From: Spongiibacteraceae bacterium
GTDB lineage: Bacteria > Pseudomonadota > Gammaproteobacteria > Pseudomonadales > PIVM01
Direction of reading: 5' to 3'
DNA: 7,864 nucleotides
NCBI GenBank assembly: GCA_030618505.1
Contig: JAUXDF010000132.1
Coordinates: 1 to 7,864 of the forward strand
The stretch's first letter is position 1; every line of letters starts with the position of its first letter. Below are positions 5,278-7,864 of the stretch, piece by piece. The notes under the pieces were generated by a model. The model saw nothing but the letters and a program-made list of their open reading frames with translations, searched no databases and was not told where the DNA came from. Position numbers and translations under genes: made by a program.

Positions 5278-6996
5278 ATGAATCACAATGAGGACAAATG
5301 GAAGGAAAAGTATCTCGACACACTCGATGCACTAGAGCAGCAGCAACAGCAAAGCGGTGAACAGCAGGCGCTATTACAGCGCGCATTAGCCAAGGTCAGT
5401 GTCGCAGCCCAAGGCCAGGATGCCACACTTGATGAGCACCTTGAGCAGCTGCGCAGTTTACTGCGTGATTCAAAACCATCAAATGCCACCCGCATGTCAG
5501 CCCTGATCAACCAGCTTGAGCAGCGCACCATGAAGCTGGATGACATCCGCCAGCAACGCACCACGCAGATGATGCGGGCTCTGCTCGACATGGTTGGTGA
5601 ACTGCAGGCGATCGCCCCCAGTCGTGAGCTGAGCAAACAACTGAATAAATTTGCCAGGGAGTTAGCTAAACAGTTTGATGACTTGACGCAGCGGACAGCA
5701 CTTATCGGACAACTTCATAAGCACCAGAAAAATGTTCTCGCAGGATTAGCAGGAGGAGAGCTGCCACAAAAAGGGTTTTTCGAGCGACTATTAGGTAACA
5801 AACCAGCCACCGCATCGACAAACGACAGTGACGATGAAGCGGCTCTTGGCACTTCAGCACAGGACTCGGACAAGAGCACCAAAGAAGAAATCGTTTTTCA
5901 AGAAACCCAGGACATTACTCCCGGGTTTGCAAAGATATCTGAGCAAGTTGTCAGTCTGTTAACTGCGTTACTCGATAAAATTGATATCCCCAAACACGCC
6001 CAACAACAAGCCCGGCAACTGCGCAAACAACTGCTGAGCGACCTCAACTGGTATGAATTAATTCCTACCCTTGAAAACCTCAGTGCGGTCGTATTATCAG
6101 CATTGGATCGAGATCAGAAAGAGTTTGAAGTCTTTTTAAAATCTCTCGATAAGCGCCTGCAGGAAGTACAGAGTTTTTTATCCTCTGCACAGAATGCTCA
6201 GCAAGACGCTTTAACGCAAAGCCGTAACTTCGATGAAGTGGTTCGCGATCAGGTCAGCAACCTTAACCATGATGTTGAACAGGCAGATAACCTGGAATCC
6301 CTTAAAAGTTCGGTAAGAAGCAACCTGGAATCCATTGTTGCCTCTCTCGATCAGTTTCGCGACGCTCAGCAAGGCAACGAGTTTTCCATCACTGACCAGC
6401 TTAGTGCGCTGGTGGATCGAGTCGCCAATATGGAGCAGGAGTCAGAGTTAGCACGTTTTAGCCTGGAGGAGCAACGTCAACGTATGATGCTGGATAACCT
6501 GACCCAGCTACCCAACCGGGAAGCCTACCAACAGCGACTGGAACAGGAGTATGCACGCTGGAAGCGATACCAGCGGCCCTTAACACTGGTCATTGGGGAC
6601 GTTGACCTGTTTAAATCTGTTAATGATAACTACGGCCACTTATCCGGCGACAAAGTATTAAAAGTTATTGCCAAGACCCTGGCTACACGCTTGCGAAAAA
6701 CCGACTTTGTTGCACGCTTTGGTGGTGAAGAGTTCGTCATACTGATGCCAGAGACTTCTGCCGATCAGGCGCTGGTAACCATCGAAGCCCTTAGGGAGGC
6801 GATATCCCAATGTCCTTTTCACTTTCATGATAAGCCGGTCAGTCTTACCATGTCCTTTGGGCTGTCAGAGTATGCTCAGCAGGACACATCAGAGCAGGTG
6901 TTTGAGCGGGCAGACAAGGCCCTCTACGAGGCCAAGGATGCCGGCAGAAACTGCTGCCGGATAGCGGTAATCGAGGATCCGCCAAGCGAAAATTAG
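5278..6996 (+). CDS. dgcP: GGDEF-domain diguanylate cyclase, DgcP-like
   Basis: The protein makes cyclic di-GMP from two GTP. I choose ATG 5278 (572 residues) because AGGA (5266-5269) lies 8 bases upstream. A GTG at 5245 in frame has no ribosome site. Residues 1-400 contain no transmembrane segment or known sensor domain. They are Gln/Glu-rich and helical, likely coiled coil (about 8-45, 55-135, 280-310, 380-405), split by a polar linker (about 173-210). The GGDEF domain follows: DNLTQLPNR (406-414), DVDLFKSVND around Asp441, active site GGEEF (482-486), and the inhibitory RxxD site RKTD (473-476) five residues before it. Catalysis and product inhibition should both work. A soluble coiled-coil GGDEF protein after dsbA matches Pseudomonas DgcP, reported to sit next to dsbA1 and to localise at the cell pole. 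The orthology is from gene order and layout, not alignment. A CAG/CAA-rich run encodes five Gln near residue 21. Confidence 0.88.
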   Translation: MNHNEDKWKEKYLDTLDALEQQQQQSGEQQALLQRALAKVSVAAQGQDATLDEHLEQLRSLLRDSKPSNATRMSALINQLEQRTMKLDDIRQQRTTQMMRALLDMVGELQAIAPSRELSKQLNKFARELAKQFDDLTQRTALIGQLHKHQKNVLAGLAGGELPQKGFFERLLGNKPATASTNDSDDEAALGTSAQDSDKSTKEEIVFQETQDITPGFAKISEQVVSLLTALLDKIDIPKHAQQQARQLRKQLLSDLNWYELIPTLENLSAVVLSALDRDQKEFEVFLKSLDKRLQEVQSFLSSAQNAQQDALTQSRNFDEVVRDQVSNLNHDVEQADNLESLKSSVRSNLESIVASLDQFRDAQQGNEFSITDQLSALVDRVANMEQESELARFSLEEQRQRMMLDNLTQLPNREAYQQRLEQEYARWKRYQRPLTLVIGDVDLFKSVNDNYGHLSGDKVLKVIAKTLATRLRKTDFVARFGGEEFVILMPETSADQALVTIEALREAISQCPFHFHDKPVSLTMSFGLSEYAQQDTSEQVFERADKALYEAKDAGRNCCRIAVIEDPPSEN

Positions 6997-7021
6997 ACTC
7001 AGGGCGAAAGACTCTCACCGC

Positions 7022-7441
7022 TTACATGCGAAACTTGGCATTTGCGTTTAGCGGAATATGCTCCATATTTTTAATGCGGTTACTTCCTGCAGAAACCGTA
7101 CACACCACCTGGTATTCCAATATATTCTGGCGTTTTTTGAGACTCAGTCGAAAAAACACCAAATTGACATTTCGTGAGATATCGTAGCGACTGGATAGGT
7201 CATCAAAGGTTTTGGTGTAAATCGACTCGCCATGGGCATCAATCAGTTTTTGCTCACAGGCCGGTAAAGCTTGTCCGAGCTGATAATAAGCACCGGACCT
7301 CTCTCTGCCTTCACCACTTTGACCAAAAAGAGGGATTTTCAGATAGAACACCGAAGCGGTGATGGTAACAGAGATAAGTACGATAACCCCCGCAGCAATG
7401 GATAGAATGATAAGTTCTTTTTTGGTCACAAGCTGGTCCAT
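7022..7441 (-). CDS. Unrecognised single-pass membrane protein with two extracytoplasmic Cys
   Basis: I do not recognise this 139-residue protein. Residues 1-8 are polar with K7 and K8, then one hydrophobic helix spans about 9-34. By the positive-inside rule the N-terminus stays in the cytoplasm and the remainder (35-139) faces the periplasm. That part has a Gly/Ser/Arg-rich stretch (40-50), then mixed alpha/beta-like sequence with exactly two cysteines, C62 and C114, which could form a disulfide. The overall look, an anchor plus small globular domain, resembles pilin-like or assembly proteins only in a general way. There is no prepilin peptidase motif. No clear Shine-Dalgarno precedes ATG 7441 (TAGGTG lies too far upstream). 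It is convergent with the cyclase gene, with 25 bases between stops and no obvious terminator. It is supported as a gene by clean membrane topology and lack of a competing frame. Confidence 0.6.
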   Translation of the reverse strand: MDQLVTKKELIILSIAAGVIVLISVTITASVFYLKIPLFGQSGEGRERSGAYYQLGQALPACEQKLIDAHGESIYTKTFDDLSSRYDISRNVNLVFFRLSLKKRQNILEYQVVCTVSAGSNRIKNMEHIPLNANAKFRM

Positions 7442-7717
7442 AATCTAAGCTAGCACCTAAGTGTAGCCGAGCTTGCCATATGGCGTTAATTATTCGAGGT
7501 ATGGAATATAAACACCTGCCGCTAACACCCAAATAGCATAAGAAACTTGAAATCGGTCAAAAAAATGCATTAAAAATTCGCAAAACCAAAACCACTTGTC
7601 TATCATGATTGCCAACTATAAAAAAAAGAAACGTGGACAGGCACTCAAGCAGTGTGATTACTGAGCCAGTTTCTGCTAGCCAAGCATTACATATGTAGTA
7701 AATAGAGGTGAAAAGTT
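7442..7717. other. 276-base AT-rich gap with possible promoter and leader hairpin
   Basis: This gap separates two divergent genes. Reading right, TTGAAA (7547-7552) and TAAAAA (7571-7576) are spaced 18 bases and form a weak promoter candidate. TATAAA (7617-7622) has TTGTCT 15 bases upstream, a short spacing. Between 7627 and 7674, AGAAAC and GTTTCT can pair, enclosing GGC/GCC and TCA/TGA steps, a possible leader stem-loop with bulges. TACATATGTA (7688-7697) is a small palindrome 20 bases before the next start codon. Open frames on the minus strand here (7311-7532, 7557-7838) lack ribosome sites and protein-like composition, and the second covers the next gene's start. Confidence 0.35.
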
Positions 7718-7864
7718 GTGAGCGAAGAAAAAGCAGTAACCACGGAGCAGGTAGATACCATCGAAGATCTACTCGAAGAACGCAAAACCAAAAATGATCG
7801 CCGCTTTGTCTCCGAGCATGACAATGATTTTGACCCAAGTCGGATCGTAGCCATGTCGTTCTGT
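7718..7864 (+). CDS. N-terminal fragment of an unrecognised acidic protein, cut by window edge
   Basis: GTG 7718 opens 49 codons without a stop up to the edge. AGAGGTG (7704-7710), a near full match to the ribosome's anti-Shine-Dalgarno sequence, stands 7 bases before it and makes the start convincing despite the GTG. The fragment has no signal peptide. It opens with an acidic helix-like stretch (EEKAVTTEQVDTIEDLLEER, residues 3-22), then a mixed charged segment with RRFVSEHDNDFDPSRIVAM (28-46) and a Cys at residue 49. I do not recognise the family. It is probably a cytoplasmic protein. Confidence 0.65.
   Translation, partial: MSEEKAVTTEQVDTIEDLLEERKTKNDRRFVSEHDNDFDPSRIVAMSFC

Noticed and set aside
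5283..5636. Leftward 117-codon frame rich in Ser and Cys
   Set aside because: It is antisense to the CAG/CAA-rich coiled-coil coding part of the cyclase gene; the composition is a mirror of that bias.
7557..7838. Leftward 93-codon frame at the right end
   Set aside because: It is antisense to a GTG-start gene with an excellent ribosome site and has no ribosome site of its own.

Overview
The window looks like chromosome of a marine-type gammaproteobacterium, most likely near Cellvibrionales/Pseudomonadales. That placement is inferred from gene content and order (engB, a cytochrome c5-like gene, cytochrome c4, dsbA, then a DgcP-type diguanylate cyclase, an order I recall from Pseudomonas) and from moderate base composition. 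It was not tested by any search. I see no rRNA, tRNA, CRISPR array, insertion sequence or phage gene.

Left part (1-2500), accessory-like, all on the minus strand. A 3'-truncated secreted beta-helix protein with a lipoprotein-like signal (1-928) resembles the parallel beta-helix family TIGR03805, whose function is not established. A 332-base gap with a perfect 19-bp palindrome precedes it. Upstream of the gap lies a membrane-embedded AraC-type regulator (1261-2352). A 9-bp direct repeat, in tandem one helical turn apart, sits in front of the regulator gene.

Middle part (2510-5128), core genome. The ribosome-assembly GTPase EngB/YsxC reads leftward. Divergently to the right lie a monoheme cytochrome c5-like protein and a diheme cytochrome c4, 25 bases apart and closed by a strong terminator. 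The periplasmic disulfide oxidase DsbA follows with its own terminator. The cytochromes are probably periplasmic electron carriers towards terminal oxidases. DsbA makes disulfides in the same compartment.

Right part (5129-7864). A strongly C-rich, G-poor leader precedes a 572-residue cytoplasmic diguanylate cyclase with an intact GGEEF site and RxxD inhibitory site (DgcP-like). Convergent to it is an unrecognised single-pass membrane protein (7022-7441). After a 276-base AT-rich gap, the first 49 codons of an unrecognised acidic protein run off the right edge.

The most interesting part is the left module: a secreted beta-helix protein of unknown function beside a membrane-bound one-component regulator, with possible operator sites in front of both genes. 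Nothing in the window proves a new system. Most of the rest is well-known housekeeping synteny.
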